A stretch of DNA of 64,000 nt from Undaria pinnatifida (Eukaryota > Sar > Phaeophyceae > Laminariales > Alariaceae): the NCBI GenBank assembly GCA_012845835.1, contig JABAKD010000014.1, forward strand, positions 2,784,484 through 2,848,483, read 5' to 3'. Positions 35,101-48,600 of this stretch are shown here, piece by piece. Under the pieces are notes generated by a model. It was not told the origin of the DNA. It ran no database searches and saw only the letters and a program-made list of their open reading frames with translations. A program made the translations under genes and the position numbers. The stretch's first letter is position 1, and each line of letters opens with the position of its first letter.

Positions 35101-36636
35101 CCCCTGCCATCGTGCTGATAATAATATCATGGTTCTGGTTACCACCCCTGACATATGTCCGTCCGTCTGTCTGCCGCACTGCTCTAGATGGAGGACTCCG
35201 TGCCGAGCTGCTTGGCATAGGCGAGTGCTTCATTCACGTTGGCGATCGATTTCTGGCGGCTACACCAACATACATACACTGGTGTAGACCCACGCATAAG
35301 AACAACTCTACTGAAAACCTCAGAGACATGTTTTCTGGGAGACAACAAGATATTTTGGATTCTGAAATCACCTCGTGCTCAGCGGCGAGCGCTACACGAA
35401 CTCCTTTGCAATAGCCTATCCTCAAGGTTTGTTCGAGGTTGGTACCACAACAACGTTTCACACATGGGACATATCACGATCTAGATAATCTAGTTAATCT
35501 AAATCATATAGATCATATAGATCATATAGATCATATAGATCATATAGATAGTCTATACCATATAGATCGTAGATATCGTATAGATATCGTATAGATATTA
35601 TAGATAATCCAGATCAAATAGATCATATAGATCATATAAATAATATAGATCATTTAGATAATCTAGATCATCTAGATCACATAGATCATCTAGATCATCT
35701 AGATCATCTAGATCATCTAGATCATATATACTATCTATATCATATAGATAATCTATCACGATCTAGATCATATAGATCGTATAGATCACCTAGATCCTAC
35801 ATCTCCTCTGTCGTCATGGTATATCGTGCAGAATCTACGTAGGGCAGACCCAACTCTCAGGGAACATGTGCTGAATCTTTCAGGACATCCGGCTCTCATC
35901 CGGCAACATGATCTATGCATAGATATTTGCAGATCATATAGATCACATTCACAAGAGATCTGCCTGCCCTGAAAGCACACAGATCACTAGTAATTAGTGG
36001 GGATCTAGTACGTCCGAGATGGAAGGGAGGTCATTTGTGGGACCTAGTTTTTGCAGCGGCTCGGGGTCCCTCGTGCCAGTGATCCACCCCTATGCCTTTG
36101 CGGACTCAAGCTGTCGTGCTGTTTTTTTTTTCGCCGTGTGCGCGAGGTGGCCCCCGTATTCCGTTGGCGGCCTTAAGCTCTCGTGCTGTTTTTTTATTCG
36201 CCATATGCGCGAGTGGCCCCCGTATTTCGTTGGCGGTCTTAAGCTCTCGGGCTGTTTTGTCGTTTGCCATATGAAACCGCCAGGGAATGGTTCGCTACGC
36301 CGCCTCAAACAAATCACCTACACGTATTTTTGTGTCGTTGAGGTACAAAGTCACCCGTGCGAGTGCGAGTCAACCTCAGTAGTGAAAAAAGGAGGGTACA
36401 TCCCCCTACCCGGCGGACGTACAAGGTATTACGACAAGTTTAGCTCGATGCGGAAGATACTTTTTCTGCTGCTCGCACCTGCTAATGCGGTTGCGACCGA
36501 CGCCCAACGTCCGTAGCTGCTTCAATTCTTTGATCTGGGGGGGAAGCGCTTGGATGTCGTTGTTTGTCAACCAAAGCTCTTTCAAGCCGCTCAGTTGCCA
36601 GACCTTTGAAGCGCCAAGGGGGAAGACGCCAGTCGC

Positions 36637-36688
<52 letters not shown>

Positions 36689-39600
36689 CAAAACACGTGG
36701 GAAAAATGAAAAAAAAACACAGTATTGCTTGCTCTCGGGGGCAAGCCACTAATTTGCCAGATGTTTATATCGCCAAAGGAATTGAACGCTTAAGTGAGAG
36801 GGCAACGTTAGGCAACAATTTCATGCATATAAAGGCTAGCAATACACACGTCGGGCAAATCATCGATGATCTATCCTAACTTGATGATCTAGATCTTTCA
36901 GGGAAGATGTGTATGACCTGTATCGCCTAGCTCATGTTACCGGGTGGGAGCCGTACGATCTGCACCATCTAGCACATGCTTCCGGGGTTGGATCAGTATT
37001 CGCCATGTTCAGATCCCGCACATGTTTTCATAACGGCAGCTATAGGATCTATACGATCTAGATTATCTATGTGATCTAGATCGTGATCTGTCGGAGGTGT
37101 TTCGTTTTTCTTTGGCTTTCCTTGATTTTTCTTCTTCTTTCTTGGGCTGTGCTGTTGTTGAGTTGCCTGAGATTAACAGGAACGTTCACGATGAGTTATT
37201 TACGCTGAATCTCATGCGGCGCATCGTCCGACGGCAACAAAACAACACATTGATACTAACAGCAGACCCAGGCTACGGCAGGGGTTCACTGTACCTTTGG
37301 GGCTTGTCTTTTGCAGCGGCTCGAGGTCACTCGTGCGAGTAGTAACCCCCCCCTCCCCCCCGTTCCTTGCGGCCATAGACCTTCGTGCTGCTTATTTTCC
37401 GACGATATGATCCCCAAAATGGAAACGGTTTAGCTACGCTGCGCCAAACCAATTGCTCAACGCGGTGTTCGTCAGCAAGATACAGAAAGTCACTCGGGCG
37501 AGTTGCTCACAACCAGCAGTAAAACAAATGGGGTACCCCCCCCTACCGTACCCTTGGTCAAGGCTACGGTATTACTGGGGGGATGTTACGACGGTGTTAT
37601 GATGGTGTTAAGATATACCCCCATTTTTCACCGCCTGGTTTTCACCACTCGCACGAGTGACTCTGTATTTCACGGGAGAAAAAAGACTTTATTGATACCT
37701 GGTAGGCGTTTCGTTGGCACGGCGTTGCTTGCCATTGCCATCGCGGATTTCATACCGAAAGAAAATAAAAGCAGCACGAAAGCTTTCAAGATCGCACAGG
37801 AACAGAGGGGTCACTTCGCGCGAGCGGCCCCGAGAGACCGCACAAAAAAAGTTTCCCAAAAATTTCCCCCCCCCTCTCTAGCATAACCTGTGTCCGAAAT
37901 CAATCGCGAGCGACTCTTGGCCCTTGACGCGTGCTACGATAGATAGCGGCAGACCCTGCAAGGCAAGAGGTAGTTTCTGAACGACGGGGCTCATTAACCT
38001 TCCTTGACCCAAAACTGTCGGAACTAACGATTCTTGTTTGTGAATGTGTTGTTTTTCCCCTTGCCTAGAGGCCACGGGGTTTTGTTTTTTTATGTGAGTA
38101 TTCTAAGAACGTCGGCTGCGTGTTCGACAACGTCAGCGTCGATGCTCATCTTTGCCGAGCTGCGCTCTGCACCGGCCGCTCGTTTTTAGTTAGGTGTCTG
38201 TCACGATTCGTCGTTGTTGATGGTAGTATTAAATATTGACAGCAGTAGAAGCAATACACCTGATTGATAGTAGTAAAATATGTAGGGAAGGGAAACAGTA
38301 GATACAAAGGAGAAGATGTGGGGAAAGGAAATGGGCAAATGGTTGACGGAAGATACCACTGCTTTATGGTGCGATCATTCGACTTCATATTATTAGGTAC
38401 TACTGCTGCTTTAAGGAAGTGCTCTAACACGTTTGAGTTTGACGCGCTAAAGCAATGCTACGCTTGCGGATTTTCCAATCCCGCCCCTCCATAACCCGTT
38501 GTGCCTGCCGGAAAAACAGGCTGCCACGAAATACTAGACATACCACCTCACGGTTCGGGGCACCCTGCTGAGGGGATAATCTCCCTGGGCTTCCTATTGG
38601 CCCACGTGGAGAGGTCCAGCCTGTTCGTCTTTCATGCCGCGGCGGCCGACATTGCACTCCTGCCAGCACCCTGCCCCCGATCTGACACGTTCACAAACCT
38701 ACAATAGAACGCCTAAAATGTACCTCGGCAGTAATTTTCGATGCTAACTCGAGGGTGGCTAAGTTCACCATTCGACGAGATAAAAAAGGAGATGCTGAAA
38801 ATCTCTATCCTTGCGATAAACAGGAAAGTGGGGGTAGGGGGAAGGAACGCCTGTTATGTGGTGACCCCGCACGAGTTACGAAAACAAAAGGCCAACAAAA
38901 CATACGGGTAGACGGGATGAAAAAAACTTGAAAAAAAAAGAAAAAAAACTCACCGCTCGAGGCACCCTGCTGAGGAGAAAGTCTCCCTGCTTCCTATTGG
39001 CCCACGTGGAGAGGTCCAGTCTCTTCGTGCTCCGCGCCGCGTTGATTTGAATACGGATTTTTTCTGCTGAATTTGTAGCAGTTCCCGCCGCCGTCCTCCC
39101 ACCAAGGCCTCGCTTTCCGCCCTTGAGTGCCGCTCTATCCATTTTTTTGCGAGCCAAAAACGGAGGATCTTAGTTTTTTTGCTCTAAGCTTAGTTTTTTG
39201 CTTTTTGCCGTCCTATCTAATAGGCACGCTCGAGATAAGAACTGGACGCAGTTTAGCTTTTTTGGTGATTTTTTTTCTTGTATTTCCTTTGTTGCTATGG
39301 GCATCCCCACCACCCCGTTGGAGGCGTTATGATTTATAGTGCCTCGGTCGTATCATAGAACGCATTCACGGTTGCAACGTTTTTGCCTCTGGAGATGACA
39401 CACACACTGCGGCAAAGGCCCACCGTCTTTTTGCCTTCTGAGACTCCTCGCTCTCTTAAGGAGCCTTATACCCCCACCTAACACGCTTTGTCGTAATAAT
39501 GGAAGACCCTCCCCCTTCGGCTGATACGATTTCTGGATGAAATCGGAGGCTCCTTCCCCCCAAAATCGGTCGGATTTTTTTTTCAGTTTTGTATTTTTGT

Positions 39601-42600
39601 TTATTTTGTATGCCGTAGAATGCATAGGTCATGGGAAATGTGTTTCACCCGGGAAAAGCCCTCTTACTTTTTCCTCCACATAAATACGTTTTTGGGTGAG
39701 TTGTGGAGCTCCTCTCTCATTATGTCACGAGCCTTAGAAAACGAAATGGTTGCACCTCTTCCACACTATTAGTAGCATGCGTCTTAAATCCTCTTTTTTG
39801 GGGGGGGGGTAAACTGATATTAGTGCCAACACAAATGATCAAACCCTTGGGTTTGCTAGGTTTAAAAACTTTCGCGCATTGTGAAAAAACAAGAGAAAAT
39901 TTCCGGCGGTTTTGGGTTAAAAAGCAGTCGGAAAAAAAAAAAAAAATGGTCGAACAGCGCCATCTCTGCCCTGGCATGCGCCTCTAACCCTTGTCTTTTC
40001 GTAGAATGATACGTAGTGGAGTTCTACGACCAAGTCCATTTCCTAGATATATATAAAAAAACTCACCCCGTGGCAAGGGCTGAACGTTTTGGGCGAAACG
40101 CTTCTGGCCGGCTGAGCTCCTCCAAGTGCCTAAAACACCGTTTAGTCTGATGCTTTTATGGGTGTAGGTGTGTCATTGTTTTGGGAACAGCGCACGCTAA
40201 TGGAAAGCGTTGGTCGGAGTGTGCGAACGAACGCCTTCGAAGTCATGTTGAGCTCCCTCATCGTAGCAACTTACAAACTTCCGCTGGCGCCCCTTCAGGG
40301 GGATGAATCTTGAGCACGACTTGTGGCAACAAGAATAAAACCTATTTTCCGACGGTTTGGGGTTAAGGAGCACCGTCATTCGGAAATAATTTTGGTCAAA
40401 AAAAGGTATACCTGTATCGCAGCACGGTGCACCATTATATTTTGCCTTCTGACGGTGGCGGTTTGAGGAACTCATACTACTGTACACTCCACCCCCCAAA
40501 AAAAAACTGATTTTGAGTAAAACCGATCGTGAAACTCGATGAACAAAACCCATGGGGCGTAGGATTGAACAAAAATAAAAGTGCTTTCTCGCATTGAAAA
40601 ACATGAAACGTATTTTCCGATGGTTTAGGGTTATAACGCCTTTACAACCGGAAACCCTTTTTGGGGACAAAATTGCTTGAAGTCAGTATAGGGCTCCAAA
40701 GAGGTTACATTTAAGCCTCCGCCATTCAGAAAACATTTTTTGGCAAAAAAAAAAAATGCCCCATCTTTATCGTCAGCATCAATGAAATCGAGTTATACTT
40801 CTTTCGTAGACTTCCTTGGGGGGGGGGGGGGGTTCCCTTGCTGTTGTCGTTTTTTATTCGGGGATGCTTTATCGGTGATCGATGTTGAAGCAAGCTCGCT
40901 TCCTACGGTAGAGATGGCATTTACTTTTTTGGGGTGGACTATTATTACTTTATTTTTAAATGACGGGGCGGCTTCTTAACCCCCCGAAAAACTGTCGCAG
41001 TAATGCAATTCTTGTTTCGTGATTGTATTTTTTTTTTAATTATATACCTAGGCCATGTTTTGGGGTTCGTTCAACGCGTTGCCCTTTCAGTTTTACTAGG
41101 AAAAAAACAGTTTCTTGGGTGTGGTGTACGGAGTAGTTTATCGAGTGACCACCCTCAGGGCTCCCCAAGCCACCACCCTCGGAAGGAAAGTCAAAGTGAC
41201 CACCCTCAGGAGGCAAATCGTTCATCGCGTTGCCCTTTCAGTTTTACTATCGAAAACCTTTTCCTTGGGTGAAGTTTATAGAGCAGTTTATCAAGTGACC
41301 ATCCTCAGAAGGCAAATCAAGTGACCATTCTCAGAAGCTCCTCAAGCCACCACCCACAAAAAGCAAAAAAAGTGACCACCCTCAGAAGCTTCTCAAGCCA
41401 CCACCCTCAGAAGGAAAAAAAAAATGGTTGCACCTCTGCCGCGGCCCGTGTCGAATGGCCAAAACATATCACGTCAAAAGAAGAATTGAGGATGCCGGGA
41501 ATTAAACCCACCCACCAACCCAGCGCTCCGAAGCAGACTCACCTACCCACGAAAGATGGCAGTAGCAGCAATAGTCGCTTTACTCGGCAGGTGCTACGTG
41601 CAAAAAAAAGTAGTATATTTTACCAATTGTCCACCAGACTAGCACCTCCACTAAAATCTTGATACTTGGCGTCGTCGGCAGGACCTTGGTCTTCAGAATC
41701 GTGAGTTCGAATCTCACCATCCACCGATAATATTTTCTTTTGAAAATAATTACCCCAATGTCCAAATAGAGAAAAAAAAAATGCGAAGGGCACCCGGTCA
41801 ACCCACTGAGTCACGGTTCGATCTCCGTAGATCTCGCCTGCGCGCCCTCTCACTGAAAAACAAGATATATATAGACAAGTTCGACGCAAAAAATGCTATA
41901 CTAAGTTGAGGCAAAAAAAAACTAATCAAAATCGTGAAATCTAGCTAGTGGGAGGAGAAGATGCCTGGTAGATGTTAAGCCGGGAGTAGGTAACACAATG
42001 GGGGTCGTATATACGTACTCTGTAGACTGTGTACGTGCATGCACGCATAACGATCATTTTTTGTTTGTGTGGATTGTTTTTTTTTGTCTTTTTTTTCCGT
42101 TTTGTGTTCTCGTCGTTTTCTGTTGGTCTTTCGGAAGAGGTTCACCTTGAAAGACCACTGTCCACGGTGTGCGGCCTCTTTGGTGGGTTATCCCGCATTG
42201 CCTTTAGCGTTCGTTGAATGTCCTCCTGCTGCAACAGGCGTTCCTGTGGTAGGTTTACACGGGGAGAGGGGACGGGGGGGCGGGGGCGGGAGCGTATTCA
42301 TTTGTTGCTTGCCTTAGTCATTTGACCATTGACCACGCATCCCTTTCGAAACGGAGCACCGTTCCTAATCCTAATAGAGACACCTCCAACATTTGGGCGC
42401 TCATTGCGCATCTTCCATATACTTCATAGAAACTGTTTGTGTATCCTATCCCCGTCCTGTTTCGCCGTCTGCGGCCACCGTCTATCTCGTAGGATAGCGA
42501 TTATTCCTCGCTACTCTCTAATCTACCACTCTCTTCCATGTCACATACGTCCAATTTCCTCATCTCCTCTATCCCATCCCGTTCCTCCTTGTATATTCCA

Positions 42601-45600
42601 CGTTCTTCTACGATGTAACGTTCCCCAAATGTCTTCCTGCGGTAACAGGCGTTCCTACTTCATGTTTACACAGGAAGAGGGGGCAGGGGAGAGGGGGGAG
42701 TACTCATTTCATGCATGCGTGACCCTTGTATCCCTACCATGCCTGGAAGGAGCAGTTAGGGTTTTCACCGACCAGCAGGCAGACGTCGCCTGCACCAAGC
42801 GCGAAGCGCCGTGAGGTGCTCGGCGAATCGTATGAAGGGTGGGCTGCAAAAAACAAAAAAATGCCTGTCAGGCAAACTTTCGCAACTTGTGCGTGCATAT
42901 TTTTTTTGCATATCGGAAGGGGCGGGGGCGGGGCCAATGATTGATTCGCCTGACATAATAGCTCGTCGATGAAAAGGTAGGGACACACCGGCCACTGCAA
43001 TATCCTGAAACTCAACAGATGGTACCCAATCGGGAGTAGGCGCGCACGCGAGCGTCGAAAAGACCCGCAGATTCTCAGCACGCTCAATGATTCGATGTGA
43101 ATCGATGAAGGATGGAAATGCTGAACCTTCTGCGCGGTAGCAAAAGTAATGGCACGTATACCGCGGGGTAGAAGGGACGACACCTATGCCCACGGCTTAA
43201 TTGTCGAGAATTCGGAAAGTGACAGCAATGACACGAAGATCAAACCATATATATACACACAACGTACTGGTATATGATATGCAACACATGCCTACAGTTG
43301 AAAACAAACGCGCTCAAGTTTAGAAGGAAAAAAAAAATCGCTTACTTTCAGCGCTAATGAACAAATCTTTGGCCGCTGTTTCCCTCTCATTACAGGAAAA
43401 AGGGTTTATACAAAAAACTAAAACATACATGTATACGTACTGTAAAGTGTACAAAAAAGTTTTACTCAGCACACGTGTGAAATGGACACGTGATAAAAGG
43501 GTTTTACGTAGCACATAAATGTGTAAAATGGACACGTGGGCACCCATTGGGTTTTTCCGTACACATCTTCTGGTTCGACGCCGGAAGGTTGCAAGAGGCG
43601 GTCATTCCACGGTAGGGGCAGAGCAGATTCTAAGAATTTTCTCTGAGCTCCTAGTGCGCGCGGGAGCGGAATATCTCACCCGAAACACGGCTTCGAATGC
43701 ATAAGTTCGTCTAGCGACCCGATCAACATCTCTATGTGCTAATCGTCGCGCAACCCAACCAACATCTCTATGTGCTAGGACTAAAAATAAGTATATACTC
43801 GCAAAAAATACCATGCGTATGAACGCGATAGCTCTACAATGGTTGAGGAGCTCGAGAGGACTGGTCGAAGACGTTTGACCCGCAAAAGAAAGCGCAATTC
43901 CTGCCGCGGGACTACTCGCAACCATTGTAATAAACAATAATAAATAATACAAAGAAAAAAAAAAAAACGACCAGTGGTCAGTCAGTAGGATCGTAGCAAC
44001 AACAGTAGTAGTCGCTTGCCTTCAGGGCTTGTCGATACTCCTTCAACTTGGTCGCCGAGTCGCTTTTCGAGGCCATCCCCTTAGCGGCCGCCGAGATCTT
44101 GAAGAACGTCGTCAGAAACTCGGGCACCTCTATCTGTACCGGCGGCGCGAACACTGAGCGAACATCAACAACAACGTTTGTTTGTTTTTTTGTGCAAACG
44201 GCAGCAGCAGCAAAGAACGAATGGCACGCACGGCCGCTAAGATTATCATTATTAATGTTGGAATTTTGATTACCTTTCCGACAGTCAGTGCGCAGCATGA
44301 ACTTCAACGTTGATCACGCAGAAGCGCGTCTTGTCATTATTACCAGGTGTTATGCTAGCCACCCGGCAATGTGCAGCATGAGCTTCAACGTTGGTCGTTC
44401 ATATCGTTACCAGGTATTATGCTAGCCACCCGGCAATGTGCAGCATGAGCTTCAACGTTGATCGTTCATATCGTTACCAGGTATTATGCTAGCCACCCGG
44501 CAATGTGCAGCATGAGATTCAACGTTGATCGTTCATGGGACACGTCTTATTATTACCAGGTATTGTGTTAGCCACCCGACAATATGCAAGCAAGAGTGTC
44601 AACGTTGATCACTCATGACATGCGTCTTATCATTATCACCAGGTATTGCGTTAGCCGCCCGACAACGTGCAGCATGCGTTGGTCACTCATCACATCCCCT
44701 AAAGAAGAAAAAGCTCGGAAACAATAGGAAACTCATCCTATGCTGATAGTCTAAACTCTCTTCTATACCTACTTCCCTCTTTACCTTTACATGTTTGTTT
44801 CCCAGGGCTACCCGCCTCGCACCGATTCGTTGTCAATCGGTACAGGACCTCGTTTACACCATAAACTTTTGTTGGCTGCATGTACATGTGGACCAAAGCC
44901 ACGGAGCCATAGTGTCAACTGCCGGTCGCCCCGGTGGCGTATCTGGTTATATTTCGGCCTGGTATAAGTCAGTTTCGTGAGTTCAAATCCCGCCGGGTGC
45001 ATACTCGCATAAAGTCGTGGGGACTTTTTCTTGTGCACAAAGTGACTTGCGGAATGCGCGAGAGCGTGAGTTAGCAACACTCGATGAAAAAATCGAAGAG
45101 CAGTGGGATTGCTGAACCCCGTGCGCGATAAACATTGAAGGCAAGAACCGGGGGGGGAAGGGACGACACCTGTGACCACGGCTTGTCCAGAAGCTGGAAA
45201 GTAGAAGTGTGAAAAATAAAGTGTTATCCTCGCCATATCAACACCACTTCTTGAATCAAAAGTGAAAAAAAAACGCCTTTTGTCAGCCATCTCGAAAGGG
45301 GTTCCTTTTTTTCTCTCTCTTAAATCAAGAGGGAAAAAAAAAACGCCTTTTGTCAGCCATCTCGAAAGGGGTTCCTTTTTTTCTCTCTCTTAAATCAAGA
45401 GGGAAAAAAAAAACGCCTTTTGTCAGCCATCTCGAAAGGGGTTCCTTTTTTTCTCTCTCTTAAATCAAGAGGGAAAAAAAAAAACGCCTTTTGTCAGCCA
45501 TCTCGAAAGGGGTTCCTTTTTTTCTCTCTCTTAAATCAAGAGGGAAAAAAAAAAACGCCTTTTGTCAGCCATCTCGAAAGGGGTTCCTTTTTTTCTCTCT

Positions 45601-48600
45601 CTTAAATCAAGAGGGAAAAAAAAAACGCCTTTTGTCAGCCATCTCGAAAGGGGTTCCTTTTTTTCTCTCTCTTAAATCAAGAGGGAAAAAAAAAACGCCT
45701 TTTGTCAGCCATCTCGAAAGTTAAAGGGGTTCCTTTTTTTCTCTCTCTTAAATCAAGAGGGAAAAAAAAAACGCCTTTTGTCAGCCATCTCGAAAGGGGT
45801 TCCTTTTTTTCTCTCTCTTAAATCAAGAGGGAAAAAAAAAACGCCTTTTGTCAGCCATCTCGAAAGGGGTTCCTTTTTTTCTCTCTCTTAAATCAAGAGG
45901 GAAAAAAAAACGCCTTTTGTCAGCCATCTCGAAAGGGGTTCTTTTTTTTCTCTCTCTTAAATCAAGAGGGAAAAAAAAAACGCCTTTTGTCAGCCATCTC
46001 GAAAGGGGTTCCTTTTTTTCTCTCTCTTAAATCAAGAGGGAAAAAAAAAACGCCTTTTGTCAGCCATCTCGAAAGGGGTTCCTTTTTTTCTCTCTCTTAA
46101 ATCAAGAGGGAAAAAAAAAACGCCTTTTGTCAGCCATTGTTGAAGATATTAGGGCGTGAACACCTACATCTCTGATTAATGCTCATCGCCACTGCTGTTG
46201 CCTGGGGCAGCAGTAGTTAGCACCAGTACTGCTATAGCAAAGGAGAGCAGGTAGCTGTAGCCGGGGGAAGCAGTACGTAGCACTACTGTAATACTGCTGT
46301 AAACAGGGAGCAGCAGTCACGATACGTAACGAAGTACCACTCGGTAGCTTCGGGATCGCGACGAGTCAAGAAGCAAGTTTACCCGAGCTACGACCGGCGA
46401 GAACTGGGATCGGCTAACCGCTATTCGTCGGCCAACGTAGGTAGCACTGGGTCGTCAATAGCGTGTTGCAGTAGCCGAGCACAACAGTAGTAGCATCGGT
46501 GATGTTTTAGGCAGCAATGGAAAAACACGGTGTGTTAAGTTACGGTTCGACTAAAATGCGGCGTAACTACGACCAGTTCTTTTGAGGACCCCGACGAGTT
46601 GTTGTTGTTTGTTTGTTTTTGTACACGGGGTCCTTCAAGTACTATTGTTGTAGCAAACGAAGGAGCGGGGTCTGAGTACGTAGCTACGAGAGAGAGAGCG
46701 CGGGCGTGCCCCACCCTCTCTCACTCCTCTCACCACCACCTCTAGACTCAGATGTCTATTGTTCTCTAAGGTTGATTGCCCAACAAGCGGCCCTTCTACA
46801 AAACATCACTCTTCTGGGGTTTTTATCATCGATCGGTGGATCATCTTTGTCCAACACCAGCATGACAGCATGCTGCTGCCTGTGCCCGCCTGTGCGACCA
46901 CCTGTCAAGGGTGTAACGACTATACCTGAATAGGTTATGAGCCTCGGTCTACAGCAAGGTGCACACATCTAAGGGTTTTCAAGACGACGTCCACGAGGGA
47001 TGCTAACTGAGAGCTGGCCTGGGCAAGGGTTGAAATCGAACAAAAAAACAACAACAAAAAAGTGAGTTTACGTCAACACTGCACGACTACGTACGAGTAC
47101 GAGTACGAGTAAGGCACCTATCTGCCAATCGGTGTACTGCTCGTCAGGATAGCAACACATAGCGCGTCGATTTACTCTATCGGGGCGTGCGTGTGGTTGC
47201 GCTTGCGATTTTACCAGGTCGAGTGTCACAGTATCTGGTGACAACAGTTTACTCGGGCTGGTAGGAACTGCACTACATCCAAACGTCGGCTCGTCATCGT
47301 CAGGATAGCAGTGCATAGCGCGTCGATTCATACTGTGTCGGGGCGTGTGTGTGGTTGCGTTTGCGATCCTATCGGGTCGAGTGATAAAACATCTGGTAAC
47401 AACAGGTGGCTCGGGGCGATAGAAATTGCACTACATCCAAACGTCCGCTACTGACAACTGCAGCGACAGACCGCAAAAGGCGCAATTGCAGCTAACGCCA
47501 ACACCAACTACTGTAGCAAAGAAAAATACCTAGAGAAGGCTAATCACCAGTTGAAGGTGAATTTGAAAATAAACCCGCAATATACTGCTGCGGTAAACGA
47601 AGAGAGTCAAAGCTAATCACAGCTGAAGGCGAATTCGAGAAAAAACCCGCAATGTACTGTCGCGGTAAAGAAGAGAGTCCACGCTTATCACAGTGGGAGG
47701 CGAATTCGATAACAAACCCGTAACAGACTGTTGCGGTAAAAGAAGAGAGCCCAAGCTAATCACAGTGGGAGGCGAAATCGGAAGCAAACCCGTAATATAC
47801 TGTTGCGGTAAAATAAGAGAGTCCAAGCTAATCACAGTGGGAGGCGAATTCGAAAATAAACCCGTAACAGACTGTTGCGGTAAAAGAAGAGAGCCCAAGC
47901 TAATCACAGTGGGAGGCGAATTCGGAAGCAAACCCGTAATATACTGTTGCGGTAAAAGAAGAGTCTAAGCTGATCACAGTGGGAGGCGAATTCTAAAATA
48001 AATCCGTAATATACTGTTGCGGTAAAAGAAGAAAGCGAAAATATACCCGCAACATAATACCGTTGCGGTGTAAAATAAAAAAAAAAAAAAAAAAGAAAGA
48101 AGTAACAACAACCAAAAGGAGGATGGAAAACTACAGCGAAGTAAGGTTGGTAGCCAAACGCCTCCCTCGTTCGATGGGGAGAACGAGCGCGCATACCGCG
48201 GCTGGGAGGTACGGGTACAGGTCCACTTCAGCGAATCGACCTCTCCTATCCACAACATACTCACGGGACAGGAAGAGCACATCTCGGCAGTCGGCAACAA
48301 CCTGGTTCGAGTGGCAGCGCAGCAACACCAACGTTTACATTGCCCTCTTACTATCTACGAACGAGGGAGATACAGCTGCGACGCTGGCGCTGTTTCGCCT
48401 GACCCCCGACGACTGAAAAGCCGTTCGAAGGGAGAGAAAAGGATCAAATTTCGACCAATTTTCCAGACGTCATGCAGCTAACTACCGGAGGCGGTCCAAT
48501 GGAGGGCAGCATCGACAAGGGGATCGGAGCCTGGAACAGCTCTACAGCCTAGGTACATGTTCTTCAGCGGGAACTACTACTGCTAAGATTACCGCAACTA

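Noticed and set aside
41690-41722. tRNA gene
   Set aside because: Only the T arm and acceptor 3' strand are convincing; no matching 5' half or D arm.
45274-46137. CRISPR-like array
   Set aside because: Units are head-to-tail near-identical copies without spacers, in eukaryotic DNA; it is a satellite.
46706-46933. 75-residue open frame, identical at 52,213-52,440
   Set aside because: It lies inside the two copies of the copia LTR, so it is LTR sequence and not a gene.
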